Below, piece by piece: positions 8,161 to 16,427 of a DNA stretch of 17,066 nt. Numbering within the stretch: position 1 is the stretch's first letter; the number at the start of each line of letters is the position of its first letter. Where the stretch lies: assembly GCA_047635055.1 (NCBI GenBank), contig JBLIIJ010000086.1:1-17066 (forward strand), written 5' to 3'. This stretch comes from JAVJRN01 sp047635055 (GTDB taxonomy: Bacteria; Bacteroidota; Bacteroidia; Cytophagales; Cyclobacteriaceae). The notes under the pieces are model-generated. The model did not search any database. It was given only the letters and a program-made list of their open reading frames with translations, and had not been told where the DNA came from. A program made the translations under genes and the position numbers.

Positions 8161-9582
8161 TTAGTTATAAAGTATTCCTAGTGCTTTTTTAAGTTGTAAT
8201 TGCGCAATTATGGCATCATAAAGTGCGGCGTAATAGTTTGTTTGAGCTTCTTTTAATGCAGTATTTGCTTCGATTACTTCCAAGTTGCTACCCACACCCG
8301 CTTCGTATTTTATTTTTGAAATATTATATATTTCACCGGCAAGAGACCTGTTGTCTTTTTGAACCTCTAATCTTTCAGTGGCATTCGTCAGATCCATTGA
8401 TGATTTATCCAATTCTAGATCAATACTTTGCTCTAATGCCTCAAATCCATTTTCGATTTTCTTGAGTTCAAGTTTTTGCTGTTGAATTTGGTTGCTTCTC
8501 TGTAAACCTGTAAACAGACTCCAATTCAAGCTTAAGCCTACCGCAGAATAACCATACCAACTGTCAGGCCCTGCTTGGTCCACTTCTTTAAAATTGGATT
8601 GCGTAGAAAATAATCCGGTGAACGTTGGTGATTGTGTACTCATTCCAAAGTTGGCAAATGCAGAAATAGAGGGTAACGCCTCCGCATATTTGTTTTTTAT
8701 ATTAAGTTGTTGAAGCGTTCTATTCGACTCCATCACCAAATAATCCGCACGCTGGTTATAAGACCAATCTTCTTTGTTTGGAACGTCCACTTTTTCAAAA
8801 GCTAGCTCAGATATTTCCCCATTAACCGTCAAGAGGTCTCTACTTGGAAAATTCATTTGAAGCTTCAGAATTCGTCTTGATATCTCCACAAGATTTGTCA
8901 TATTCGATTGCTCCACCTTTAGGTTATTGACCGTAACTTTTAATCTGTCAACATCTATTTTCTCAGCAAAGCCATTCTCTTTTAGCGCCTGCGTATTTCT
9001 GTAAAGCGTATCTATTCGCCCAAGGTTTGCTTTCACTAAAGTCAATCGCTCCTTGGTTATCAATAGATTATAATACGCTTGGCTAACATTTAATACAACA
9101 TCTTCTCTTGTTAGATTCGAATTACGTATTGATAACTCTTTGTAGGCATTTGCCGCCTGCAAACCCACGATATAAGAGCCATTAAAAATCAATTGCGTAA
9201 TACTTAAGGCGGCATCACCACCTGCTTGGAGCTGGAAAAAATTTTCCGCTGCGTACACATCCCCGTCCTGTATACCTAATTCCGCAGCATCCGCCGCAGT
9301 GATACCTAACCCGGGTGCATTCGAATTATATTGAGCAAAAAATCGTTGAAGTGTTGGGCTATATTGTACTCCTACAGACCCATTGACCTGCGGAAGTCCA
9401 CTCCCCCTTGTTTCTCTCACCTGTGAATTTGCGATTTGTTCGTCAAGTATTGCATTTTTAACATTGACTGCATTTTCTAATGCATAATCGAGACATTCGT
9501 CTAGCGTGAAAGATTTACCTTGATCTTGTGCAGCAAGCCACCAGCTTACCAGCAAGAACATCAGTGTAAGTTGTCCTTTCAT
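8161..9582 (-). CDS. TolC-family outer-membrane efflux channel
   Basis: This 473-residue protein starts with a cleavable signal peptide (hydrophobic stretch at about 4-17, probable cleavage around WLAAQ). The mature part begins with the family opening FTLDECLDYALENA. Two OEP repeats follow, each with long amphipathic coiled-coil helices (for example about 190-245 and 365-430) separated by beta-strand segments such as LPQVNGSVGVQYS and LPSISAFANFG. These strands form the shared 12-strand barrel when three copies assemble. The end reads LKKALGILYN, typical of the family. The ATG overlaps the stop of the tetR gene (ATGA, 9579-9582), so translation is probably coupled. Confidence 0.93.
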   Translation of the reverse strand: MKGQLTLMFLLVSWWLAAQDQGKSFTLDECLDYALENAVNVKNAILDEQIANSQVRETRGSGLPQVNGSVGVQYSPTLQRFFAQYNSNAPGLGITAADAAELGIQDGDVYAAENFFQLQAGGDAALSITQLIFNGSYIVGLQAANAYKELSIRNSNLTREDVVLNVSQAYYNLLITKERLTLVKANLGRIDTLYRNTQALKENGFAEKIDVDRLKVTVNNLKVEQSNMTNLVEISRRILKLQMNFPSRDLLTVNGEISELAFEKVDVPNKEDWSYNQRADYLVMESNRTLQQLNIKNKYAEALPSISAFANFGMSTQSPTFTGLFSTQSNFKEVDQAGPDSWYGYSAVGLSLNWSLFTGLQRSNQIQQQKLELKKIENGFEALEQSIDLELDKSSMDLTNATERLEVQKDNRSLAGEIYNISKIKYEAGVGSNLEVIEANTALKEAQTNYYAALYDAIIAQLQLKKALGILYN

Positions 9583-10196
9583 TTAATTGTTGGTTTTGAT
9601 TCTAATTGTTGATACTGTTGATAAAGTTCTTTTCCTTTTTCAGTGAGCAGGCCATGCACGAAGTGATCAAACACCTGCATTTGTACTTCAAAAAGCTCAA
9701 ATTGACTGGAAGGAAAGATATTTTCATTAAAAATCTGTTCTATACTCTCCATGCGAATGATGGCTAATATTTCAGGATTTATCTCTTTTCGGTAGTAACC
9801 CTCCTTTATTCCTTGGATGAGATTATTTACCAGGTGTCCCTTCACAAAGTTTTGTTTGAACTCTTTGAATATGTCCCATGCCTCTCTGTGATACTTTTGA
9901 AGATCATAAAGTAAAGACGGATTCATTTTGATAATATTTTCTCTCATGCAGCCCGAAAGCAAATGAAGTTCTTCAATGGCATTTTGAGCATTTTCTGTAA
10001 CTACTTTGAGTTGTAATTGCTCCTTCTGCATATGTTGTCTGGAAACCTCGCTCACTAATGAGTCCTTATTGCTAAAATGTTGATACAAGGTTTTCTTTGA
10101 CATAGACACTTCCCTTGCCACATCATCCATCGATACAGATCTTACCCCGTATTGCATAAATAGCTTTTCTGCCCCCTCTACTATCTGCTGTTTCAC
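9579..10196 (-). CDS. TetR/AcrR-family transcriptional regulator, first gene of efflux operon
   Basis: This 205-residue protein has an N-terminal helix-turn-helix at about residues 20-48 (SMDDVAREVSMSKKTLYQHF followed by SNKDSLV), a near-textbook TetR signature. The remaining 150 residues are a helical ligand/dimer domain with no recognisable ligand specificity. It is the promoter-proximal gene of the tetR-tolC-adaptor-permease operon and overlaps the next gene by 4 nt, so regulator and pump levels are tied together. A perfect inverted repeat over the presumed promoter supports autorepression relieved by a pump substrate. That mechanism is inferred from the family and layout. Confidence 0.93.
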   Translation of the reverse strand: MKQQIVEGAEKLFMQYGVRSVSMDDVAREVSMSKKTLYQHFSNKDSLVSEVSRQHMQKEQLQLKVVTENAQNAIEELHLLSGCMRENIIKMNPSLLYDLQKYHREAWDIFKEFKQNFVKGHLVNNLIQGIKEGYYRKEINPEILAIIRMESIEQIFNENIFPSSQFELFEVQMQVFDHFVHGLLTEKGKELYQQYQQLESKPTIK

Positions 10197-10218
10197 TTTT
10201 ATTTATTTATTACTTGCT

Positions 10219-10249
10219 AAAAACTATGGAAACTATCAATACACTCAAA
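10219..10249 (-). promoter_or_regulatory. Predicted Bacteroidota-type promoter of the efflux operon
   Basis: On the minus strand TTTG (10249-10246) is followed, after exactly 19 nt, by TAGTTTTT (10226-10219), which matches the TAnnTTTG consensus at all but the last base. The spacing is that of housekeeping promoters of this phylum. Transcription would start about 15-20 nt before the tetR ATG (10196). No other good match was found in the gap. Confidence 0.5.
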
Positions 10250-10257
10250 GTTTCCAT
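10226..10257. promoter_or_regulatory. Probable TetR-family operator (inverted repeat)
   Basis: ATGGAAACT (10226-10234) and AGTTTCCAT (10249-10257) form a perfect 9-bp inverted repeat separated by 14 bp. One arm abuts the -33 element, the other abuts the -7 element of the predicted tetR promoter, so a bound dimer would block polymerase. There is no T run after it on either strand, which argues against a terminator. Confidence 0.55.
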
Positions 10258-10349
10258 CAATTACGGAGAAAATCAATTAATGTTAGGTTTTGTTTGAATA
10301 TTTTTAATAAAAATGATAATTAGGTGAAACCTTAACAATGAGTTAATTC

Positions 10350-11135
10350 ATGACAACCCTCTTAAATTTTAAAAAAATTGGTAATAGCCAAAAGGTTCTT
10401 CTCTTTTTTCACGGGTTTGGACAAGATCATTCTCTTTGGGATGCCTATTGCAAAATCCTATCTTCATCTTATACCATTTTTTGTTTCGATATTTTTTATC
10501 ACGGGCATTCTACTCGACCAGCCAATCATTTAACCAAAGACGAATGGCAATATGAGATAGGAACATTTTTAAAGCAGGAAAAAATCAATCGCTTTAACGT
10601 TGTAGGTTTTAGTCTTGGGGGAAGGTTCTGTTTGGCTACTCTGATGGGTTTTCATAATCAAATAGATCAAATGGTGCTCATAGCCCCAGATGGAATTCAT
10701 CGGAGTTTTTGGTATCGCCTTGCTAATTCATCTCTTGGCAATACGCTTTTCAAAAATCTTATGTACTCTCCGGGGAGATTTGAGCAGTTTATCAACATGG
10801 TGAAACACACTGGACTGGTCAGAGAATCATTAATCAAGTTTGCGGCTAGGGAGCTCAGAACTATGGATGACAAGGACAAAGTATTTAAGACATGGACCTA
10901 TTTCAGCCAATTACAGATAAAACCATCACACTGGCAAGCTGTAATCTCCGATACAAATAAGAACGCATTACTCGTTCTCGGCAATAAAGATTCGATCGTC
11001 AGGCCTCAAGACATTCAAGCCATAGTCAAAGAAAATAATGCTATTAAAATAGTGGTTATTGAAGGAAAACACCACCATGTCGTGAACAATGCCCAAGACA
11101 TGGTGACATCTTTTTTATTGAATTCTTTTTCTTAA
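10350..11135 (+). CDS. Alpha/beta-fold hydrolase
   Basis: This 261-residue cytoplasmic protein has no signal peptide. The oxyanion region is FFHGFGQDHSLW (residues 19-30), the nucleophile elbow GFSLGG places Ser88, the acid is likely Asp214 in GNKDSIV, and the histidine lies in GKHHHVV (one of H241-H243). A mostly helical lid sits between about 115 and 195. The fold covers esterases, lipases, C-C hydrolases and acyl transferases, so the reaction cannot be assigned. It is divergent from the efflux operon (153-bp gap) but no shared operator for it was seen. The stop is 114 bp before purL on the same strand. Confidence 0.88.
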   Translation: MTTLLNFKKIGNSQKVLLFFHGFGQDHSLWDAYCKILSSSYTIFCFDIFYHGHSTRPANHLTKDEWQYEIGTFLKQEKINRFNVVGFSLGGRFCLATLMGFHNQIDQMVLIAPDGIHRSFWYRLANSSLGNTLFKNLMYSPGRFEQFINMVKHTGLVRESLIKFAARELRTMDDKDKVFKTWTYFSQLQIKPSHWQAVISDTNKNALLVLGNKDSIVRPQDIQAIVKENNAIKIVVIEGKHHHVVNNAQDMVTSFLLNSFS

Positions 11136-11146
11136 AGCAATTATTC

Positions 11147-11154
11147 TATTTTTG
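11147..11154 (+). promoter_or_regulatory. Candidate -7 element upstream of purL
   Basis: TATTTTTG fits the TAnnTTTG consensus of Bacteroidota fully and is followed by CGCC, but no TTTG lies at the usual distance upstream (the nearest TTG is 26 nt away). If used, purL would have a leader of about 90 nt, in which a short TGTCGCTTT-type direct repeat occurs (11178-11203) but no recognisable purine riboswitch. Confidence 0.3.
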
Positions 11155-11249
11155 CGCCATTGGTTGAAAAGGAAGAGTTGTCGCTTTGTTGTGTCGCTTT
11201 TTAAAACCAGTTATTCTAATCTTCATCGACTCTTTGTAGGCATATTCTT

Positions 11250-14200
11250 ATGATCGTTTTTTTTGAAAAGTCCAAATCACATATTTACGCATTAAGTACA
11301 TCTCAAGTCCTGTCAGAGAGTGACATTTCAAAGTTGGAATGGCTTTTTTCTGGTGCTAAAAAGATGAATGATCACAGCCTCACTGGGCATTTTATTGGCC
11401 CTAGAAAGGAAATGATTACCCCGTGGAGCACCAATGCCGTAGAGATTTGTCAGAATGCTGGGATTGATGGCTTAGAAAGAATAGAAGAATTTGTTTCAAA
11501 CCGCAAACAAGGATTCGACCCAATGCTCAAGCAATTATATAATGGTATCGACCAAGAAGCGTTTAAGATGATGGTTTTACCGGAGGCCATCAGGTTTATC
11601 GATGATTTGGAAGCATACAATAAAGAGGCGGGCTTGGCTTTGAGCGGAGACGAAATTGGCTTCCTCGAGAAGGTAGCTTCTGAAATCGAGCGCCCGCTAA
11701 CAGATTCGGAAGTCTTCGGTTTTTCTCAAATAAACTCCGAACATTGTCGTCACAAAATATTCAATGGCACTTTTATAATTAATGGTGAGGAAAAAAAGCA
11801 GTCGCTGTTTCAACTCATCAAGAATACTTCGAAAGCCAACCATAATTTCATAGTCTCCGCATACAAGGACAATGTTGCTTTTGTAAGCGGTTCCACAATC
11901 GAGCAATTTGCCCCTGCTACACAAGACAAACCAGATTTTTTTGAAATTAAACCTGTCGCATCAGTTATTTCCCTAAAAGCAGAAACGCACAATTTTCCTA
12001 CAACTGTAGAGCCCTTCAATGGCGCTGCTACTGGTTCCGGTGGAGAAATCAGAGACCGTATGGCAGGTGGTTTGGGAAGTATGCCATTGGCGGGATCGGC
12101 CGTTTACATGACCTCTTACCCTCGATTGATCAAAGGAAAAAACCACGAGGAAAACATCAAACCAAGAAAATGGCTATATCAATCTCCAAAAGAGATTCTT
12201 ATTAAAGCATCAAATGGGGCAAGTGATTTTGGCAATAAGTTTGGGCAGCCGATGATTGTCGGAAGTTTATTCACCTTTGAACACGAAGAAAACGGCGAAA
12301 CGATCGCATTTGATAAAGTCATCATGCAAGCTGGGGGCATTGGCTATGGCCATTTGAAAGATGCCATAAAAAAGCCTGTTGGAAAAAATGAATCTGTTGT
12401 CGTTATGGGTGGCGACAATTACCGAATTGGCATGGGAGGAAGTGCCGTATCTTCATTGGAGACTGGAGCCCTTGGGCAACAACTCGAATTAAATGCGGTG
12501 CAAAGATCGAATCCTGAAATGCAAAAAAGAGTTGCCAATGCCGTCAGAGCAATGGCAGAGATGGACGAAAATCCGATTATCTCCATTCACGATCATGGTG
12601 CAGGTGGACACCTCAATTGCTTATCGGAATTAGTAGAGGACTCAGGTGCCAATATCGACTTGGACAAGCTACCTGTTGGTGATGTCACATTGAGTGAAAA
12701 AGAAATTATTGGTAACGAGTCACAAGAAAGAATGGGACTTGTAATCAAGCCCGAACATGTTGCCACGTTAAAAGCAGTAGCCGAAAGAGAAAGAGCTCCT
12801 TTTTATGAGGTCGGCACAACGACAGGTAACCATGAATTAAAATTTCATTCTGCTAAAAGAAATACGACACCTTTTTTCCTAAAAACGGAACATCTTTTTG
12901 GCTCATCTCCAAAAACTATCCTTGAAGACATTGATGACCCTAGAAACTTAGAAGCACCGTCTTATGACGTGTCAAAGTTGATAGAATATCTTCATCAAGT
13001 GTTACAGCTCGAAGCTGTAGCATGTAAAGATTGGTTAACAAATAAGGTGGATCGGTCGGTGACAGGAAAAGTTGCATTGCAACAGACCGTCGGGGAAATA
13101 CAGCTCCCCTTGAATAATCTGGGCGTAATGGCACTTGATTATACAGGCACAAAAGGAATTGCAACAAGTATCGGACATGCTCCAGCTGCTGCGCTTGTCA
13201 ATGCTGCTGCTGGATCAAGGTTATCCATTGCGGAAGCATTGTCTAACCTTGTTTGGGCGCCATTACTGCACGGAATAAAAGGAATTTCACTGAGTGCTAA
13301 TTGGATGTGGCCAGCAAAAAATCATGGCGAAAATGCGCGATTATATGAGGCTGTTGAATCTGTGAGTGAATTTGCCATTGCTTTGGGGATAAACATCCCT
13401 ACGGGGAAAGATTCCTTATCGATGACTCAAAAATACGCGGATAAAAAAGTCCAGGCTCCTGGAACCGTCATCATTAGTAGTGTTGGTGAAGTAAAAAACG
13501 TGAAGAATATCATCACGCCAAACATTAAAAACAGCTCCGAAAACACCTTTTTATACTACATTGACTTTTCTGATTGTGACTTTAACCTTGGGGGAAGCTC
13601 ATTCGGTCAAATTCACAACGCTATTGGCGGAAAAACACCAGATGTAAAGTCCACTACCTTAATGAGCGGGTTTGAGGCGGTTCAAATTTTGATCGAAGAA
13701 AAAGCAATTGTTGCCGGTCATGATATATCCTCCGGAGGTTTGATAACCACATTATTGGAAATGAACTTCCCAAATAAGAAAGGCGGAATGACCATAGACT
13801 TGAATGTCTTTGATGAAACAGACCTTATCAAAATATTATTTTCTGAAAAGCCTGCCGTCATCGTTCAAGTGACTGATGAGGGAAAAGCCACAGATATTTT
13901 CAATAAAACGGGCGCCAAAGCGGTTAAAATTGGCAATACGACAAACACAAGATTACTTAATCTCGCTAAAAAAGATAAACTAATCAATCTCGATATTGAC
14001 GAACTAAGAGATACTTGGTATTATACCTCTCACCTATTTGACCTTGCGCAAACCAACCGAAAAGAAGCATTTGATCGGCTTGGTAATTATAAAAAGCAAC
14101 CGCTTAGATATGAATTTAACTCCGAGTTTACAGGCCAGTTCAAGGATTTAGGTATTGATCCAAACCGTAAAACAAAGAGTGGATTAAAAGCTGCTATTAT

Positions 14201-14930
14201 CAGAGAGAAAGGGGTTAATGGAGACAGGGAAATGGCTTTCGCTTTGCACTTGGCAGGCTTTGATGTTAAAGATGTTCATATGACAGATTTAGCCACAGGC
14301 CGTGAAGACTTGAGTGATATTAGGATGATTGTCTTTGTTGGCGGTTTTTCCAATTCAGATGTATTGGGATCTGCTAAAGGCTGGGCAGGCTCCTTTTTAT
14401 ATAATGAAAAGGCCAAATCAGCCCTTGATAATTTTTACTCAAGAGGGGATACATTAAGTCTAGGCGTATGCAATGGTTGTCAACTAATGATGGAGCTTGG
14501 ATTGTTAATGCCCGAACTGGGTGAAAATCATCCACGAATGCATCACAATAGCTCTGGCAAATTCGAGTCTGCCTTTGTAGATGTCGTGATAGAGGAAAAT
14601 AATTCTATTATGTTCAATAGTCTTGCTGGATCGAGAATGGGTATTTGGTTAGCACACGGTGAAGGCAAATTTATTCTTGAAGGGGATGCCAGCAAATATG
14701 CTATTCCCGTAAAATATGCTAATGAATCATTCCCAGGAAATCCAAATGGTAGTGATTTTGGCACAGCCGCCATCTCCTCTAAAGATGGACGTCATGTTGC
14801 GATGATGCCTCACTTGGAAAGATCAATCTTCACATGGAATTGGCCACATTATGAAATGAATACTGATCATGAGGTTACTCCTTGGATAACTCCTTTTTTG
14901 AATGCCCGAAAATGGATAGAGAATAATTGA
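11250..14930 (+). CDS. purL: Phosphoribosylformylglycinamidine synthase, single-chain form
   Basis: This 1226-residue enzyme converts FGAR, glutamine and ATP to FGAM, step four of purine synthesis. It is the large fused type, like the enterobacterial enzyme of nearly 1300 residues, so no separate PurS or PurQ is needed. The order is N-terminal PurS-like domain (about 1-140), linker with SQINSEHCRHK (159-169), first AIRS-like ATPase half with KAETHNFPTTVEPFNGAATG (243-262), second AIRS-like half (about 600-930), then a class-I glutaminase (about 980-1226). The glutaminase has GVCNGCQ with nucleophile Cys1074, HGEGKF (1136-1141) and PHLER with His1188 and Glu1190. All catalytic parts are present. 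The ATG start gives MIVFFEK, the usual opening in this phylum. A terminator follows. Confidence 0.97.
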   Translation: MIVFFEKSKSHIYALSTSQVLSESDISKLEWLFSGAKKMNDHSLTGHFIGPRKEMITPWSTNAVEICQNAGIDGLERIEEFVSNRKQGFDPMLKQLYNGIDQEAFKMMVLPEAIRFIDDLEAYNKEAGLALSGDEIGFLEKVASEIERPLTDSEVFGFSQINSEHCRHKIFNGTFIINGEEKKQSLFQLIKNTSKANHNFIVSAYKDNVAFVSGSTIEQFAPATQDKPDFFEIKPVASVISLKAETHNFPTTVEPFNGAATGSGGEIRDRMAGGLGSMPLAGSAVYMTSYPRLIKGKNHEENIKPRKWLYQSPKEILIKASNGASDFGNKFGQPMIVGSLFTFEHEENGETIAFDKVIMQAGGIGYGHLKDAIKKPVGKNESVVVMGGDNYRIGMGGSAVSSLETGALGQQLELNAVQRSNPEMQKRVANAVRAMAEMDENPIISIHDHGAGGHLNCLSELVEDSGANIDLDKLPVGDVTLSEKEIIGNESQERMGLVIKPEHVATLKAVAERERAPFYEVGTTTGNHELKFHSAKRNTTPFFLKTEHLFGSSPKTILEDIDDPRNLEAPSYDVSKLIEYLHQVLQLEAVACKDWLTNKVDRSVTGKVALQQTVGEIQLPLNNLGVMALDYTGTKGIATSIGHAPAAALVNAAAGSRLSIAEALSNLVWAPLLHGIKGISLSANWMWPAKNHGENARLYEAVESVSEFAIALGINIPTGKDSLSMTQKYADKKVQAPGTVIISSVGEVKNVKNIITPNIKNSSENTFLYYIDFSDCDFNLGGSSFGQIHNAIGGKTPDVKSTTLMSGFEAVQILIEEKAIVAGHDISSGGLITTLLEMNFPNKKGGMTIDLNVFDETDLIKILFSEKPAVIVQVTDEGKATDIFNKTGAKAVKIGNTTNTRLLNLAKKDKLINLDIDELRDTWYYTSHLFDLAQTNRKEAFDRLGNYKKQPLRYEFNSEFTGQFKDLGIDPNRKTKSGLKAAIIREKGVNGDREMAFALHLAGFDVKDVHMTDLATGREDLSDIRMIVFVGGFSNSDVLGSAKGWAGSFLYNEKAKSALDNFYSRGDTLSLGVCNGCQLMMELGLLMPELGENHPRMHHNSSGKFESAFVDVVIEENNSIMFNSLAGSRMGIWLAHGEGKFILEGDASKYAIPVKYANESFPGNPNGSDFGTAAISSKDGRHVAMMPHLERSIFTWNWPHYEMNTDHEVTPWITPFLNARKWIENN

Positions 14931-14954
14931 CATTCGAATTTTTAAAATAATTAG

Positions 14955-14985
14955 AAAGGTGTTCACCCAATGTTCACCTTTTTTT
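14955..14985 (+). terminator. Terminator of purL
   Basis: AAAGGTG (14955-14961) pairs with CACCTTT (14975-14981) across a 13-nt loop, and the T run continues to 14985. It lies 25 bp after the purL stop and separates purL from the envelope cluster. The loop holds a second copy of TTCACC, so an alternative weaker fold is possible. Confidence 0.75.
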
Positions 14986-15048
14986 ATGCTTTAATTCGTC
15001 TAGGAAAGCTTTATTTGTGAAAATAAAAAAGAATAAACTCACACATTT

Positions 15049-15834
15049 ATGCGTTCCACAGGTTTTTTAAATTTATTTATTATCGGCTTGATGATTTATT
15101 CATGCTCCTCTGAAAACGGAGAAGATATTATTGCAGAATTGAAATTCGATTGTAGTCAAACTAATCTCTCCCTCACTTTACAAGAACAAATTGATCCTTC
15201 ATGTTCTACATCAGGAAGTATCACTGTTTTAGCCGCTGCAGGAGCAAGTCCATATTCTTATCAATTGGATGATAAAACCAGCCAAACTTCCGCTGTTTTC
15301 GAAGGCTTGGTGGCTGGTACCTACGAGATTATAGTGACAGATAATAATGAATGCGCAAAAGTATTAACTGTTACTTTATCATCAGATGATGGTTTTTCAG
15401 CCACTACCTTAGCTACTGGATGCGGAACTGGAGACGGAAAAATAGAAGTTACAGTTGTTGAGGCGGGAACATATATGTATGCTCTTGACAATGGTACACC
15501 TCAAACCAGTAATATTTTTGAAGGGCTTGATGTTGGTAACTACGCAGTAGCGGTGACTGATGACAAAGGCTGTGTTACGACCATTCCTGAAACAGTTGTT
15601 GGAATTGGCTTAAGCAGAGATATCATGCCGATAATTTCCGCAAATTGTGCGCTTTCTAGCTGCCATGGAGGAAATCAACCGCCAGACTTCACAACGGCGG
15701 CAAACATAGCGGCATTTTCTAACAGAATCTTGTCGAGAACAACCGCCGGCACCATGCCTCCAAGCTCACCATTGGCTCCCACATCAGTTAACCTTATAAA
15801 AGAATGGGTTGATTGTGGCTCAGCGAATAATTAG
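15049..15834 (+). CDS. Lipoprotein with two SprB-like repeats and a C-terminal cytochrome-c-like domain
   Basis: This 261-residue protein has a lipoprotein signal with Cys19 in IYSC, followed by SSENGED. Two related Ig-like units (about 50-110 and 118-182) share the pattern aromatic-x-L-D-(D/N), then (V/I)FEGL-x-(A/V)-G-x-Y, then VTD-x-x-x-C, as in SprB repeats of gliding and adhesion proteins. The last 70 residues begin SRDIMPIISANC and carry C200-x4-C205-H206, a conserved-looking NILSRT-like helix, MPP with a possible axial Met236, and a terminal IKEWVDCG. That matches a c-type cytochrome domain seen in Bacteroidota, but with CX4CH, not CX2CH. It is probably on the periplasmic face or the surface of the outer membrane. 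yceI-like and DUF5777-like genes follow. Heme attachment is inferred. Confidence 0.8.
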   Translation: MRSTGFLNLFIIGLMIYSCSSENGEDIIAELKFDCSQTNLSLTLQEQIDPSCSTSGSITVLAAAGASPYSYQLDDKTSQTSAVFEGLVAGTYEIIVTDNNECAKVLTVTLSSDDGFSATTLATGCGTGDGKIEVTVVEAGTYMYALDNGTPQTSNIFEGLDVGNYAVAVTDDKGCVTTIPETVVGIGLSRDIMPIISANCALSSCHGGNQPPDFTTAANIAAFSNRILSRTTAGTMPPSSPLAPTSVNLIKEWVDCGSANN

Positions 15835-15899
15835 TTGGTCATTTTTTTTTAAACAATTACCGGTCTTGTTAAATTCTATTAATTAAAAACAACACTATT

Positions 15900-16427
15900 A
15901 TGAAATTATTATTTACCCTGCTAATGCTTATCCCTTTGATTAGCTATTCGCAAAAGTTTAAGTCCGACAGTTCATATGTGCGGTTTTTTTCGGAAGCTCC
16001 ACTAGAGAATATTGAAGCTGTTAATAGTAAAGCCGTCAGCATTATTGATCTCTCCAATGGAAATTTTGTCTTTTCTATTCCTGTAAATCAATTTCACTTT
16101 GATAAATCATTGATGGAGGAACACTTCAACGAAAACTATTTGGAAACGGAGAAGTATCCAAAAGCAACTTTTAAAGGATCTTTCAAGCCTTCTTCATTAG
16201 TGGATGGCGCCCAAACAGTCACCGCATCTGGTGATTTCAATATCCATGGTCAAACAAGGCCTGTAGATATTGAGGGTACGCTCACAAAATCGGATAATCA
16301 AGTGCTTGTCAAAGCAACTTTTACCATAAAAATTGTCGAATACAAAATCAAAATTCCAAAAGCTGTATTTTACAATATCGCCGAAGAAGTAGAAGTAACC
16401 GTTTATTTTGAATATAAAGAATTATGA
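15900..16427 (+). CDS. Secreted YceI-family protein
   Basis: This 175-residue protein has a clear signal peptide (MKLLFTLLMLIPLISYSQ) and then one YceI lipocalin-like domain. The conserved features are SSYVRFFSEAPLENIEA near the N-terminus, FSIPVNQFHFDKSLMEEHF (about 59-77), TEKYPKATFKG (about 83-93) and the DFNIHGQTRPV strand (about 112-122). Known members bind polyisoprenoid lipids such as quinones in a long hydrophobic channel, and several are co-encoded with cytochromes b561. The gene lies 65 bp after the heme-lipoprotein gene and its stop overlaps the next ATG (ATGA at 16424), which suggests a joint envelope redox or lipid function. The bound lipid and the partner are not known. Confidence 0.9.
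   Translation: MKLLFTLLMLIPLISYSQKFKSDSSYVRFFSEAPLENIEAVNSKAVSIIDLSNGNFVFSIPVNQFHFDKSLMEEHFNENYLETEKYPKATFKGSFKPSSLVDGAQTVTASGDFNIHGQTRPVDIEGTLTKSDNQVLVKATFTIKIVEYKIKIPKAVFYNIAEEVEVTVYFEYKEL

Noticed and set aside
10226..10257. The inverted repeat as a transcription terminator
   Set aside because: The 14-bp spacer is long, no T run follows on either strand and no gene ends nearby; both flanking genes start here, so an operator fits better.
11160..11249. Possible purine riboswitch in the purL leader
   Set aside because: I could not find the paired P1-P3 arms or conserved junction bases of purine or PRPP/ppGpp aptamers; only a short direct repeat is present.
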